From positions 1-40,127 of the forward strand of contig SLCK01000017.1 of the NCBI GenBank assembly GCA_007125845.1: a stretch of 40,127 bases of DNA. The letters run 5' to 3'. The notes under the pieces are model-generated. The model saw only the letters and a program-made list of their open reading frames with translations. It was not told the origin of the DNA and did no database searches. The translations under genes were made by a program, and so were the position numbers. This stretch comes from Gemmatimonadota bacterium. Its GTDB lineage: Bacteria > Gemmatimonadota > Gemmatimonadetes > Longimicrobiales > Gaopeijiaceae. The stretch's first letter is position 1. Each line of letters begins with the position of its first letter. Shown in pieces: positions 15,407 through 24,800 of this stretch.

Positions 15407-16726
15407 TCAGACCATGTTGAAGCGCTCCGAAAGGATGCGCCGCTGGGGAATCCCGAGCTCCTTCAGGGTGGACTCCGCAATGTTCATCAAGGGCTCGGGT
15501 CCGCAGATGAAGTACTCGTGCCGAACCGGGTCGTCGGGTAGGTTCCGCGCGAGGATTTCGTCGGTGAGCACGCCCACCTCCCCCGACCATTCCTCCGGCG
15601 GCTCCTCCAGGACGAACACCACCCTCAGGTTCAAGGCTCCTTCCAGCTCCTGCAACTCCTCGTAGAATATGGTGTCGGCAAGGGTGGGGTTCGCGTAGAT
15701 GAGGCACAGCTCCCTCGGGTCCTCCCGATCGCTGAAGGTCCGAAGCATGCTTCGGCAGGGGGTCACGCCCACTCCTCCGGCAATCAGGACGCACCCGATG
15801 GAGGAGTCTCGCCTCGGCACGAAATAGCCGAAGGGCCCCTCCAGGAACGCCGAGCTGCCCGGCTCGACCGCTCGCGCCGCCGCCGAGCCGTCTCCCTCCT
15901 CCTTGACGGTGAACTCCAGCTGGCGAGGTGCGGCTTCGGCGCTGGATGAGAACGAGTAAGGGTGTTGCTGAAGGGAGAAGGGCGATGCGCCCAGAGTGAG
16001 CCATGCGAATTGACCGGGGAGGAACCGCATCCCCTCGTGCCCGTCCGGAACCAGAACCAGGGTTGCGGCGTCCCCACGCTCCTCGCGAACCGACTCGACC
16101 CGATAGCGTCGGCCCCGATTTCGCCAGGGCCTGAGAACTCTGGTGTTGAGGAGAAGACCGACCGACCCCGCCCCGATGAGAACGAAGAGGGCGCGCTTCC
16201 ACGGTTCGGCCACGTAGTGGCCCACCTGGAGTATGTGCGCGACCCCTACCACGATCACGATGCTCGCGAGCACCCCGTGCACCAGCCGCCACCGTTCGTA
16301 GCTCAGGTGGAATGCCAGCCGCCAGAGGCTCGTGGCTGTGAGCAGGAGAAGCGCGCCGGTCCCCCCGACCAGCGCCAGGGCTCGCATGAGGTTCACACGT
16401 GGATCCAGGTACTCCAGGTATTCGAGGTCGGTCACGAAAAGGACGGCCGGATGCGCCAGGACAAAGAGAACCGCCACCATACCCATCTCTCGGTGGAACT
16501 GGAGCATCGAGTCCAACCCGAACGACGTTGCCACCCTCCGATAGCGACCCGTGAGGAGAAACTGGAGCGCGAGAAGTCCCAGACCCACGAAACCGAGGGC
16601 GACTCCGATCTCGACGCCAAGACCCCTGGGTGGCGTGGGCCCGATCCATCCCAGGAACATCGGAGCACTGGCCAGGGCGAGAAAGGAGAAGATCCAGACC
16701 GCCGCGCGAGCCCAGCCGTACCTCAC
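15407..16726 (-). CDS. Ferric-reductase-like membrane flavocytochrome (FRD-type)
   Basis: 439 residues. The N-terminal 200 residues carry about six membrane helices with His pairs placed for b-type heme: H78 and H92 on one side, H150 and H164 further on. The C-terminal half is a ferredoxin-NADP reductase module: HPYSFSS (255-261) for FAD, GGVGVTP (317-323) for NAD(P)H, and FICGPEPLM (406-414), ending in FNMV as is common in the family. It would carry electrons from NAD(P)H through FAD and heme across the membrane, to ferric iron, oxygen or an unknown acceptor. ATG 16726 overlaps the stop of the SRPBCC gene by 4 nt, so the two are coupled. Confidence 0.85.
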   Translation of the reverse strand: MRYGWARAAVWIFSFLALASAPMFLGWIGPTPPRGLGVEIGVALGFVGLGLLALQFLLTGRYRRVATSFGLDSMLQFHREMGMVAVLFVLAHPAVLFVTDLEYLEYLDPRVNLMRALALVGGTGALLLLTATSLWRLAFHLSYERWRLVHGVLASIVIVVGVAHILQVGHYVAEPWKRALFVLIGAGSVGLLLNTRVLRPWRNRGRRYRVESVREERGDAATLVLVPDGHEGMRFLPGQFAWLTLGASPFSLQQHPYSFSSSAEAAPRQLEFTVKEEGDGSAAARAVEPGSSAFLEGPFGYFVPRRDSSIGCVLIAGGVGVTPCRSMLRTFSDREDPRELCLIYANPTLADTIFYEELQELEGALNLRVVFVLEEPPEEWSGEVGVLTDEILARNLPDDPVRHEYFICGPEPLMNIAESTLKELGIPQRRILSERFNMV

Positions 16727-17175
16727 GGCTCACCCCCGAATCGACCGAGAAGGCGCCGCTTCCGATACTCGAAGATCCGTTCCACGTCCTTCCTCACGAA
16801 TAACCGTTGTACCAGCACTCCGCCGGGTACGGCATATCGCACCCGGTCGATCACCTCGGTCTGGCCATTCAGCTCCCGGAACCGGTGTTCGTGCACCCAG
16901 AGCCGGTAGGGGCCCCGGAGCTGCTCGTCCACGAAACGCCGCGGAGGATCCCACTCGGTGATGCGGGTCCGCCACCGGACCGGGATCCCCCGGATGCGGA
17001 GTCGATAGTCGATCATGGTGCCTTCCTCCATCTCGATTGGCAGAGGCGTCAGGATCCGGAAGTCGAGAAAAGTCGGCGTCAGCTCCTGGAGGTTCGCGGC
17101 GTCGGCGAAGTACGCGAACACCTCTGGCCGCGCACGCGGCAGTGTCACATGAGTTTCGAGACGGTGAACCTGCAT
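16723..17175 (-). CDS. SRPBCC-family (START/cyclase-like) lipid- or ligand-binding protein
   Basis: 150 residues, the usual size for a single SRPBCC domain. The first strand and helix read RLETHVTLPRARPEVFAYFADAANLQELTP, the classical opening where a Pro-x-x-V-F-x-x-F helix follows the first beta strand. The core strands FRILTPLPIEMEEGTMIDYRLRIRG and a C-terminal amphipathic helix complete the helix-grip fold, which holds hydrophobic ligands in a deep cavity. It is cytoplasmic, with no signal peptide. It is encoded between the DUF523-DUF1722 gene (15 nt upstream) and the flavocytochrome (4-nt overlap). Ligand and reaction are unknown. Confidence 0.85.
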   Translation of the reverse strand: MQVHRLETHVTLPRARPEVFAYFADAANLQELTPTFLDFRILTPLPIEMEEGTMIDYRLRIRGIPVRWRTRITEWDPPRRFVDEQLRGPYRLWVHEHRFRELNGQTEVIDRVRYAVPGGVLVQRLFVRKDVERIFEYRKRRLLGRFGGEP

Positions 17176-17190
17176 CGATACGGTGTCCGG

Positions 17191-18198
17191 TCAGATCCGG
17201 CTTCGGAGGCCCGAGTCCGTGAGCTCGAGAAGAGCTCGGGGATACGGGGAGAAGAGCCGCTGCTGCTCCAGGTAGGGCTGGCCGTACCGGACGATCCAGG
17301 CCCTGAGCACTGCGAGCACCGACGCGAGGGGGGCACGCTCGGCGCGGTACTCCTCCAGAAGCTCGAGGAAGAAGGCGCGCTCCCGGGCGCTGAGCTCGTC
17401 GGAGAGATACCCGAAGGCGTGCTGAAAAACATTCACCACGGGCCCGGGGCGGGCGGGAGTCCTCAAAGCCGGGGCCAGGAGCTCCGCATACTCGTCGAAG
17501 GTCTGCTCGGGAGGAACGCCCTCCGAACCGCCGACGATCCGGCCGAGTCGACGGAGCGTCTCCTGACCACGAGCCATGAGAAGCAGCTTGTGCTCGGTCT
17601 GGAAGCGGACCAACTCCCGGATCGTCCCGTGGGCACGCACGGCTCGGAAGCGTGCCACCGTGAAGAGCGTCTCGAGAAAGTGATGCCGGATCCGGAGGTT
17701 GGTGAGGCGACCCTCGTCTTCGATCGCCGCGAGCGGAAAGCGCTCGCCCGCGGCCCGGGCAAAGAGCCCCACCCCTTTCCCTCGAGGCGGCCCGTCCGTT
17801 CCAGATGGATAGAGTCGAACGTCCCCTGTTCCGCAGGTGGGAGAGCGACTCTTCAGGATGAAGCCGTCGACGGTTCGGTCCGCGAGGAACTCAGCGGAGT
17901 ATCGTTCCATGCCTTCGGTCAGGTCGCGCCCCGTCGAAGGTTGGACGAGCCGAACCCGCTCATGCTCGGTCACGAGCCTCACAGGGTCTCGCGGCACCCC
18001 CAGACCCACGCCCACCTCAGGGCACACCTGCACGAAGTCGACATGGTCTCTGAGCGCATCCACGAATCTGCTTCTGAGGATCTGCCCGTTGTAGCGCACG
18101 GCGGCGAATCCGAGGCATTCGCTCACGACCACAATCGGCCTGGGAAAGCCAGTTCGCTCCGTCACCGCCTCCCCCCCACGCTCCTCAGGTGTCTGCAT
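17191..18198 (-). CDS. DUF523-DUF1722 two-domain protein (YbgA-like)
   Basis: 335 residues. Residues 1-150 are DUF523: VVSECLGFAAVRYNGQ near the start, then LKSRSPTCGTGDVR with paired Cys that may bind metal. Residues 180-320 are DUF1722 (YbgA): ELVRFQTEHKLLLMARGQETLRRLGRIV followed by a helical region ending in YLEQQRLFSPYP. The fusion is widespread in bacteria and often sits next to photolyase genes; its biochemical role is not known. ATG 18198 was chosen; a later in-frame GTG has a purine-rich site too close to use. The gene follows the SDR/DUF2867 gene by 11 nt and precedes SRPBCC by 15 nt, so it is firmly in the operon. Confidence 0.85.
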   Translation of the reverse strand: MQTPEERGGEAVTERTGFPRPIVVVSECLGFAAVRYNGQILRSRFVDALRDHVDFVQVCPEVGVGLGVPRDPVRLVTEHERVRLVQPSTGRDLTEGMERYSAEFLADRTVDGFILKSRSPTCGTGDVRLYPSGTDGPPRGKGVGLFARAAGERFPLAAIEDEGRLTNLRIRHHFLETLFTVARFRAVRAHGTIRELVRFQTEHKLLLMARGQETLRRLGRIVGGSEGVPPEQTFDEYAELLAPALRTPARPGPVVNVFQHAFGYLSDELSARERAFFLELLEEYRAERAPLASVLAVLRAWIVRYGQPYLEQQRLFSPYPRALLELTDSGLRSRI

Positions 18199-18209
18199 AG
18201 ATGTATGCC

Positions 18210-19664
18210 CTACCCTAGGCGAGCTTCCGCCGCGATCGCATCGAGCATTCCCTTGAAGACGTGACGGTGGAGAGGAAAGAGCGCATACCAGTACGCAAGT
18301 CCGGCCAGCCCGAGCGGGTCGAAGCTCGCGGTCTGCCTGATGGTGCTGCCCACCTCGTGATCCTCCACCTCGAACTCCAACCAGGCTCGGCCCGGCACCT
18401 TCATTTCGGCGCGGAGCCTCAGCCTCCGCCCCGCTTCGAATTCCTCCACCCGCCAGAAGTCGAGAACGTCGCCTACCCTCAATTCCTCCGGATCCGCGCG
18501 TCCCCGTCGTACGCCGACGCCGCCCATCAGGAGATCCAGGAATCCCCGAATACGCCAGAGCCAGTCTGCATGGTACCATCCAACGGTGCCTCCGATCCTC
18601 TGGATCGGTCTGAAGGCCACTGCAGGCGCCACGTCCACGTGGATCGTTCGCGAGTCAATCAGGCGTGAGCCGAACCTCAATCCACCCCAGCCGGGGCGCT
18701 CGCCGCCCGCCGACAGGGCATCCGACCAGCGCGTCTCAGCCAACTCCAGATCCTCGTTGAAGAGAGCTCTCTCGATCGCGTCTCCCGCTCCCCGGGGCTC
18801 GATCGGGAAGGCGGTGCGGGCCGAATCGTCACGCACGACGGTAGGATGGCGGAGGCTGTGGACCAGCTTGCGCCCTACACGGGCATAGATGGGAGTGACC
18901 AGCCCCAGCCAGAGGCTCGAGAGGCGGGGCGAGAGCAAGGGGACCGGGATCAGCCACCGGCGCAGTCCGCGGCGGCGAGCGTACTCCTGCATGATCTCCG
19001 CGTACGAAACTTGATCGGGACCACCGATCTCGAACACCCGGGACGTCGCCGACTGGAGCTCGATGGCCCCCTCCAGATAGGCCAACACGTCTTCGATTCC
19101 GATCGGCTGGGCAACCGTGCGAACCCACACCGGGCAAAGCATGACCGGAAGCCGCTCGACGAGATTGCGCACCAACTCGAAGGAGAGGCTGCCGGAGCCC
19201 AGGATGATCGAGGCCCGGAACTCGATGACCTGGACGGTTCCAGCGGCGAGGATACGCCCGGTTTCCTGTCGACTCCGGAGGTGCCGGGAGAGATCCTCCT
19301 CCGGGTCGCCGAGCCCTCCCAGGTAAATGATCCTGCGTACCCCGGCAAGCTCCGCTGCCTTCCGAAAGTTCGTCGCCGCGATCCGATCTTGCTCCTCGAA
19401 CTCACCACCAGACCCCATGGAGTGGATCAAGTAGAAAGCGGTCTCAACTCCCTCGAGGGCGGACAGGAGTGAGTCGCGGTCGAGCACGTCTCCGTAGACG
19501 ACTTTCGACGAGGGCGCCAAGCGACCCTCGAGGGATTCCGGTCGCCGGCTCATGCAGCGGAGCTCGTAGCCCCGCTCCTCCAGGATGCGCTTCAGCCGAC
19601 CGCCCACGTAGCCGGTCGCTCCGGTAAGGAGGATCGGGCCTGGCCCGCCGGCCTTCAGGATCAT
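18210..19664 (-). CDS. SDR-family oxidoreductase with C-terminal DUF2867
   Basis: 484 residues from ATG 19664, chosen because GGGAGGGA sits just upstream and the nucleotide-binding loop then starts where expected: GATGYVGG at 15-22. The N-terminal 290 residues are an extended (atypical) SDR domain, with FYLIHSMGSGG and RIIYLGGLGDP strands. The last 160 residues are DUF2867, seen from IDSRTIHVDVAP through GWYHADWLWRIRGFLDLLMGG to the FPLHRHVFKGMLDAI end. The fusion is common and is often found with light- or stress-induced genes. It would bind NAD(P)H; its substrate is not known. It is the first gene of a five-gene minus-strand unit reading down to about 15291. Confidence 0.85.
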   Translation of the reverse strand: MILKAGGPGPILLTGATGYVGGRLKRILEERGYELRCMSRRPESLEGRLAPSSKVVYGDVLDRDSLLSALEGVETAFYLIHSMGSGGEFEEQDRIAATNFRKAAELAGVRRIIYLGGLGDPEEDLSRHLRSRQETGRILAAGTVQVIEFRASIILGSGSLSFELVRNLVERLPVMLCPVWVRTVAQPIGIEDVLAYLEGAIELQSATSRVFEIGGPDQVSYAEIMQEYARRRGLRRWLIPVPLLSPRLSSLWLGLVTPIYARVGRKLVHSLRHPTVVRDDSARTAFPIEPRGAGDAIERALFNEDLELAETRWSDALSAGGERPGWGGLRFGSRLIDSRTIHVDVAPAVAFRPIQRIGGTVGWYHADWLWRIRGFLDLLMGGVGVRRGRADPEELRVGDVLDFWRVEEFEAGRRLRLRAEMKVPGRAWLEFEVEDHEVGSTIRQTASFDPLGLAGLAYWYALFPLHRHVFKGMLDAIAAEARLG

Positions 19665-19849
19665 CGCTCCCTCCCGAACGATCCAGCCGGGAAAAGGTGG
19701 GAACGGCCAGGGAAACTCGGCCTCCACGCCCGGCGCTCGCAGAGGCCAGGCGTTACGATAGAGTCCCGCCGCCGCGGGAGCAATTGAGAGCGCGATCCCG
19801 ACCGGCCGGCCCCGCCCCAGGTTTCCCCTGACGCTCCCGATCCGTAGTA

Positions 19850-19877
19850 TGAGAATATTGGTGCAATCCGATTCTCA
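19850..19877. promoter_or_regulatory. Perfect inverted repeat in the divergent region, possible operator
   Basis: TGAGAAT (19850-19856) is mirrored by ATTCTCA (19871-19877) with 14 nt between, and the spacer holds a second small palindrome, ATTG-GTG-CAAT. It lies between the SDR/DUF2867 operon (start 19664, minus) and the ECF sigma gene (start 19896, plus), 19 nt from the latter. A-T content here is much higher than around it. It may be an operator for a regulator of one or both units; no clear -35/-10 pair could be fixed. Confidence 0.4.
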
Positions 19878-19895
19878 GTCCGAAAGACCCCCCTT

Positions 19896-20534
19896 ATGTG
19901 CGCTGGGCGGCTCCTCAACGACCAAGCAGGTTCGGATACCTTTCGCCGGACCGCTCGAGGCCGGTCGACGCGTAGAGTAAGGCAATCCCGCGTCTCTCGG
20001 CTCGACCGGGCCCTTCGACTCCACCGGGAAGGCTGCGTTCGCTCTGCGACCCGCATCCTCAGAGATCGGGATCGAGCGGAAGACATCGTTCAGGATGCGT
20101 ACACCCGCGTGTGGGTGCGACGTGCCCGCTGGCAGAATGCGAAGCGAATCCGTCCCATCCTGCACCGGGTGGTCCGGAATCGGGCCCTCGACGAAGTCCG
20201 GAAGCAGTCCACAGAGCGGAGATGGATGAGGAGGGCGCGAATCGACGGTACGGACGCGTCCCCGGATCCGCTGACACGCGTACAAGAGAGCGAGCTGCGA
20301 GCCGCCGCCCGGGACGCCGTCGAGGCATTGCCCCGTCGTCGCCGAGAGATCTTCCGCCTCGTTCGGCAACGGGGGCTGTCTTACCGCGAGGCCGCCGAGA
20401 CCCTCGGCATCTCCCCGAAGACCGTAGCGAACCAGATGTCGCTCGCGATGAACAACCTCCGCAGCGCTCTGGAACCACACCTTCCCCGATTGGACGCCCG
20501 AGAGGCCCCCTCTCCTCGGATCCGCTCGGGTTGA
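19896..20534 (+). CDS. ECF RNA polymerase sigma factor (first copy)
   Basis: 212 residues. Region 2 reads ATRILRDRDRAEDIVQDAYTRVWVRRARW, with the DRAEDIVQ core that contacts the -10 element and core polymerase. Region 4 reads VEALPRRRREIFRLVRQRGLSYREAAETLGISPKTVANQM, a helix-turn-helix for -35 recognition. A tail of about 20 residues follows and ends PRIRSG, a tail also seen on the second sigma factor in this window. The N-terminal 45 residues are basic and atypical, and ATG 19896 has no clear ribosome site, so the true start may differ. A FecR-type anti-sigma gene follows after 168 nt, which makes a signalling pair controlling the SusCD genes likely. Confidence 0.85.
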   Translation: MCAGRLLNDQAGSDTFRRTARGRSTRRVRQSRVSRLDRALRLHREGCVRSATRILRDRDRAEDIVQDAYTRVWVRRARWQNAKRIRPILHRVVRNRALDEVRKQSTERRWMRRARIDGTDASPDPLTRVQESELRAAARDAVEALPRRRREIFRLVRQRGLSYREAAETLGISPKTVANQMSLAMNNLRSALEPHLPRLDAREAPSPRIRSG

Positions 20535-20647
20535 CTCCGGCAGTTCGGTCGGCCCGGGCCGCGCCGCTACGGCCCAGCACCGGGAACGCAGCGACCTCGG
20601 TCACACGCCCCGGTCACCCCCCCCGGTATAACCCACCCTGCTGATAC

Positions 20648-20665
20648 GTCTTCCTTGGTGAAGAC
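20648..20665. promoter_or_regulatory. Small inverted repeat upstream of fecR
   Basis: GTCTTC (20648-20653) and GAAGAC (20660-20665) form a perfect 6-bp inverted repeat with a 6-nt centre, 37 nt before the FecR start. It sits in the 168-nt gap after the sigma gene, where an autoregulated promoter would be expected. It could be an mRNA hairpin or a protein site; a TATAAC lies about 20 nt upstream without a matching -35. Confidence 0.25.
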
Positions 20666-20702
20666 ACGCACGAGCTAAGGACCCGAACGGACCGGGGACG
20701 GG

Positions 20703-21755
20703 ATGGACGCACACGTCCCCTGCGTTCGATTACCCCCATACGGAGTGGGTCGGCAATTGAACACGATTGATCTCGACGAGTTGCTGGTCCGGTCCCTCCA
20801 GGGACGGACCACGGACGCTGAGGAATCTTCCCTCCATCAGTGGCGCGCGCGAAGCCCGGACAACGAGGCTTATTACCGCCAGTTCGCCGCCGTTTGGCGA
20901 ATGACCGCCGAGGAGCATCGCGCGCAATTGGGCCCGGCTCCACCAGGCAGGGAGGTCCTTGGGGATGCTCGCACTCGGTGGCGGTTGCCCGCCGGAGCCT
21001 GGGGGCGGGCGGGCCTCGCCGCGGCCGCATTCGCCGCCCTGTCCCTCGGTTCCTTTGCGACTCAACGCGCGCTCGGACCGAGCGGGCAACATTCCCACAC
21101 GACCGAGATCACGACGGGGACCGACGAGTTGACGACGATCACGCTCTGGGACGGCACGGCGGTGCGGCTGGGCCCCAACAGCGATCTCCACGTCAGCAGC
21201 CCGAATGGAGAGGACATCGTGGCCCGACTGGACGGCCGGGCCTTTTTCGGGGTGACCCCGGACTCGCCCCACTCCTTCACGGTCAAGACCCGCCACGGGG
21301 AAGCGGTCGCCCTCGGAACCCGATTCGAGGTGCACACCGAGGAAGAAGAGCTGAAGGTCCTCGTGATACAGGGGCACGTGCGCGTTTCGTCCGCAATGGG
21401 TGCCGTCGATGTCCAGGAGGGCATCATGAGCCGGAGTGCTGGTGATGCCCCACCCTCCACCTGGAGGGTCGAGAACATTCTGGAACTCATGGATTGGATG
21501 GGTCTCGCGCTCGTGTTCCGCGAGACGCCGCTTCGGCAGGCGCTCTCCGAGATCGAGCACCGCTATGGGGTCACGGTCGAGCTCAACGACCCCGAAGTCG
21601 GCGAATGGCCCGTCACGGCGACCTTCGCCGACCAGTCGGTCGATGGGGTGGTCTTCGTGGTCTGCGAAATCGTCGGAGCGGAGTGCACGGTGGAGGATGG
21701 CCGATATCGAATCGGGAGTCTCGGCTCGGCCGAGCGGCTCCCGGATGCAGGATAG
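20703..21755 (+). CDS. FecR-family anti-sigma/signal transducer
   Basis: 350 residues in three parts. A cytoplasmic anti-sigma segment (about 20-75, DUF4880-like: DELLVRSLQGRTTDAEESSLHQWRA) comes first, then one membrane helix at about 101-119 and a periplasmic FecR domain (about 133-235, including ITLWDGTAVRLGPNSDL and FTVKTRHGEAVALGTRFEV). The end is a DUF4974/STN-like region (LRQALSEIEHRYGVTVEL). FecR proteins hold or activate an ECF sigma factor until a TonB receptor's signalling domain binds on the periplasmic side. The downstream SusC has such an STN domain. A TTG at 20757 is an alternative start that removes a non-conserved leader of 18 residues. Confidence 0.85.
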   Translation: MDAHVPCVRLPPYGVGRQLNTIDLDELLVRSLQGRTTDAEESSLHQWRARSPDNEAYYRQFAAVWRMTAEEHRAQLGPAPPGREVLGDARTRWRLPAGAWGRAGLAAAAFAALSLGSFATQRALGPSGQHSHTTEITTGTDELTTITLWDGTAVRLGPNSDLHVSSPNGEDIVARLDGRAFFGVTPDSPHSFTVKTRHGEAVALGTRFEVHTEEEELKVLVIQGHVRVSSAMGAVDVQEGIMSRSAGDAPPSTWRVENILELMDWMGLALVFRETPLRQALSEIEHRYGVTVELNDPEVGEWPVTATFADQSVDGVVFVVCEIVGAECTVEDGRYRIGSLGSAERLPDAG

Positions 21756-21809
21756 AAGAGACAGAAACCCAAGAGGCGTTCGAACACCCGGCTCCAATCA
21801 GGAGAAACC

Positions 21810-24800
21810 ATGAAGACCTTGCGATCCCGGATTCCCTCGATCCGAGCGCTATCGGTCTGGCTTGCGCTCGCCGCGGTCCCCTTCGTCGGGATTGAGACAG
21901 CCGAGGGCCAGGACCAGAGCGAGCTCGCGGAAGTGAGACTGCAGGCGCCAGTCTCCGAGCAGGGGTCGGCGATTCTCGCGAGCCCCGCTCGCCTGGAGAT
22001 CGAGGACGTCTCCCTGCGGGAGGCCCTCGACGCGCTTCAGCGCAGCTCGGGCGTGGCCGTGGCCTACAGCTCCATAGTCCTTCCGCGCGAGCGCTCGGTC
22101 ACGTGCTACTGCGCGGAAGCCACCATCGAGGATGCCTTGGCGGAGATCCTCCGGGAGACCAACCTCGAACCCCTCGTCACCGGAGGGCAGGTGGTCGTGC
22201 GGGAGCGTCGGACTCCGACGAGTCCACTGGCGCCCCCCAGGGCGATACCTGAAAGCCCGGTGGCCCTCGCGGCGAACTCCCGTTCCCTCGGCAGCACCCT
22301 GGTGGCCACCCTCCGGAGAACGGCTTCGGCGCCCCCGCCGCGGGTCCGGCAGGGCACGATCACGGGTACGGTCGTGCAGGCGCAGAACCTGCAACCCCTC
22401 GGCTCCGCCCAGGTCCACATACCGGCGCTCGGAGTGGGAACCCTCACAGCCTCGGATGGCAGCTTCACCCTGGCCGACGTCCCGGCGGGCACCCACATGG
22501 TGCGAGCCGAGCTCATCGGATTCCGCGCCGCCCAGCAGGAGATCACGGTCGGCGACGGGGAGACGCTCGAGGTGAGCTTCCAGCTCGAGTCCGACGCCCT
22601 CGCCCTGGACGAGATCCTCGTAACGGGGACCGTCGGCGGGGCGCAGCGGCGAGCCATCGGAAACGTGGTCGACCAGGTGAACGTTGCGGAGATCCGCGAG
22701 ATGAGCCCCTCGGCGAACATCGAGCAGCTCCTCGCCAACCGGGCGCCTGGGCTCACCGTGATGCCCGGTGCCGGGATCCCGGGAGCGGACGCCACCCGGA
22801 TCCGGCTGCGCGGATCCACCAGCACGGCCCTCTCCAACGACCCGATCGTCTATGTGGACGGAATCCGGATCAACAACGACACGCGTTACGCCGGCACGAC
22901 CGGAGCCCAGTCCAGACTCAACGACATCAATCCGGCGGACATTGAGTCCGTCGAGGTGATCAAGGGCCCCGCGGCCGCCACTCTCTACGGCACGGAAGCA
23001 TCCGCAGGGGTGATCCAGATCATCACCCGGCGCGGAGCGGCGATGGAGCCGGTGTTCGACGCGAGGGTCGAGCTCGGGGCGAACTACCTCCCCAATCCGG
23101 AGCGCCGATTCAACGACAACTGGGCCGTCTCACCCGTCGACGGATCGATCATCTCCCACAACCTGGTGCGCGACCGGGAGGAAGAGGGGATGCCCATCTT
23201 CGAGACCGGGCTGCACCAGAACTACGACTTCTCGGTCCGGGGAGGCACCGATCTGATCCGTTACCGGGCGGGTGTAGGCCGAAGCGACCGCGAAGGGACG
23301 CAGCGGGCCTTGCAGTGGGACAAGCGCACCTCGGCTCGCGGCAACCTCGGCGTGACCGCGCGAGACAACCTCTCGATCGACGCCGGCGCGAGCTGGTCGA
23401 GCTCCGAGAACCGCTTCGGATCGCATTCGGGAGGCATCATCTGGGGCACGCCGGGAACCCGGGCGGCCGTGGGCGGTGCGGACGACCCGAGGCAGGGCTT
23501 CAGCGGCCAGCCCCCGGAAATCTCCGCGGTGAGCGGGGAAACGCTCACCTTCATCAACCGGACCGCATGGAACGCGACCGTTGACTGGCAGCCCTTCGAG
23601 TGGATGAGCACCCGGAGCACAGTCGGCACCGACTACACGCGGGAGGACCGGACGAGCCTCAGCTTCCGCCGCGGACCGGACATGGACTTCTCCAACGAGG
23701 GATCCCGGTCGATCTCGAACCGTGAGACCCAGATCACCACCGTGGACCTGAGCGGGACGGCCGCATTCCGGTTCATGGACGGACGGTTCGGCACGGAGAA
23801 CTCCATCGGCTTCCAATACTTCAATCGGGAAATCTGGGACCAGTCCGCCTCCGGCTCCAACTTCGCCACCGCCGCGCTCACGACGGTGAGCTCCGCCGCC
23901 ACGACCGACGGCGGGGAGGACTTCCTGCAGAACGTCACCGTCGGAGCCTTCGGTCAGATCCAGTTGGACTGGGATCAGCGGATGTTCCTGACCGCCGCGG
24001 TGCGAGCGGACGACAACAGCGCCTTCGGTGCGGAGTTCGACGCCGCCATCTATCCGAAACTGAGCGGCACCTGGGTGCTCTCGGAGGAGGAGTTCTTCGA
24101 CGTCTACCAAGTGGACCAGCTCCGGCTGCGTGGAGCTTGGGGGCAAGCCGGACGCCAGCCGGACGTCCTCGACGCCGCGCGACTCTACACTGCGGTAACC
24201 GGCCCAGGCGACCAACCCACGATCACCCCCCTCGCCTTCGGCAGTCCCGACCTCGGGCCCGAGGAGGGCTCCGAGCTGGAGCTCGGATTCGACGCGACGT
24301 TCTTCGGCGACCGCGTCAACGTGAACTTCACCCGGTGGTGGAAGACCACCACCGACGCGATCGTCTCGCGCCCGCTCGGGCCCTCCATCGGTTTCGCCGG
24401 AGCCCAGCTCGTGAACATCGGTGAGATTCGCAATTGGGGCTCCGAGACCGAGGTCGATTTGGAGGTCGTCCGGGCCATGCCGGTGCGCTGGGATCTCGGC
24501 CTGAGCTTTGCCCGAATGAAGAACCGGGTGGAAGACCTCGGTGAGGGACTCGAGTCCATGCCGGTCCGGCGCGGCAGGCAGCACCGGGTGGGCTACCCGC
24601 TCGCCTCGATCTTCGAGTACGTCGTCCACTCCGCGGATTTCGTGGAAGGGGATAGCGGTCCGGTGACCAACATGATGTGCGACGGCGGCGCCGGTCCGGA
24701 CGGTCTCAGGGCCGGCGGGGAGCTCGTCCCCTGCGAGGACGCCCCCCGGCTCTACTATGGACACGCGGAGCCCACGTGGGTCGTGAACCTGAACTCAACG

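Noticed and set aside
16807..18264. A 485-codon plus-strand frame across the SRPBCC and DUF523-DUF1722 genes
   Set aside because: It spans two well-recognised genes on the other strand and has no motifs of its own.
23130..24764. A 544-codon minus-strand frame inside susC
   Set aside because: Antisense shadow of high-GC coding DNA; the plus frame shows plug and barrel strands of SusC throughout.
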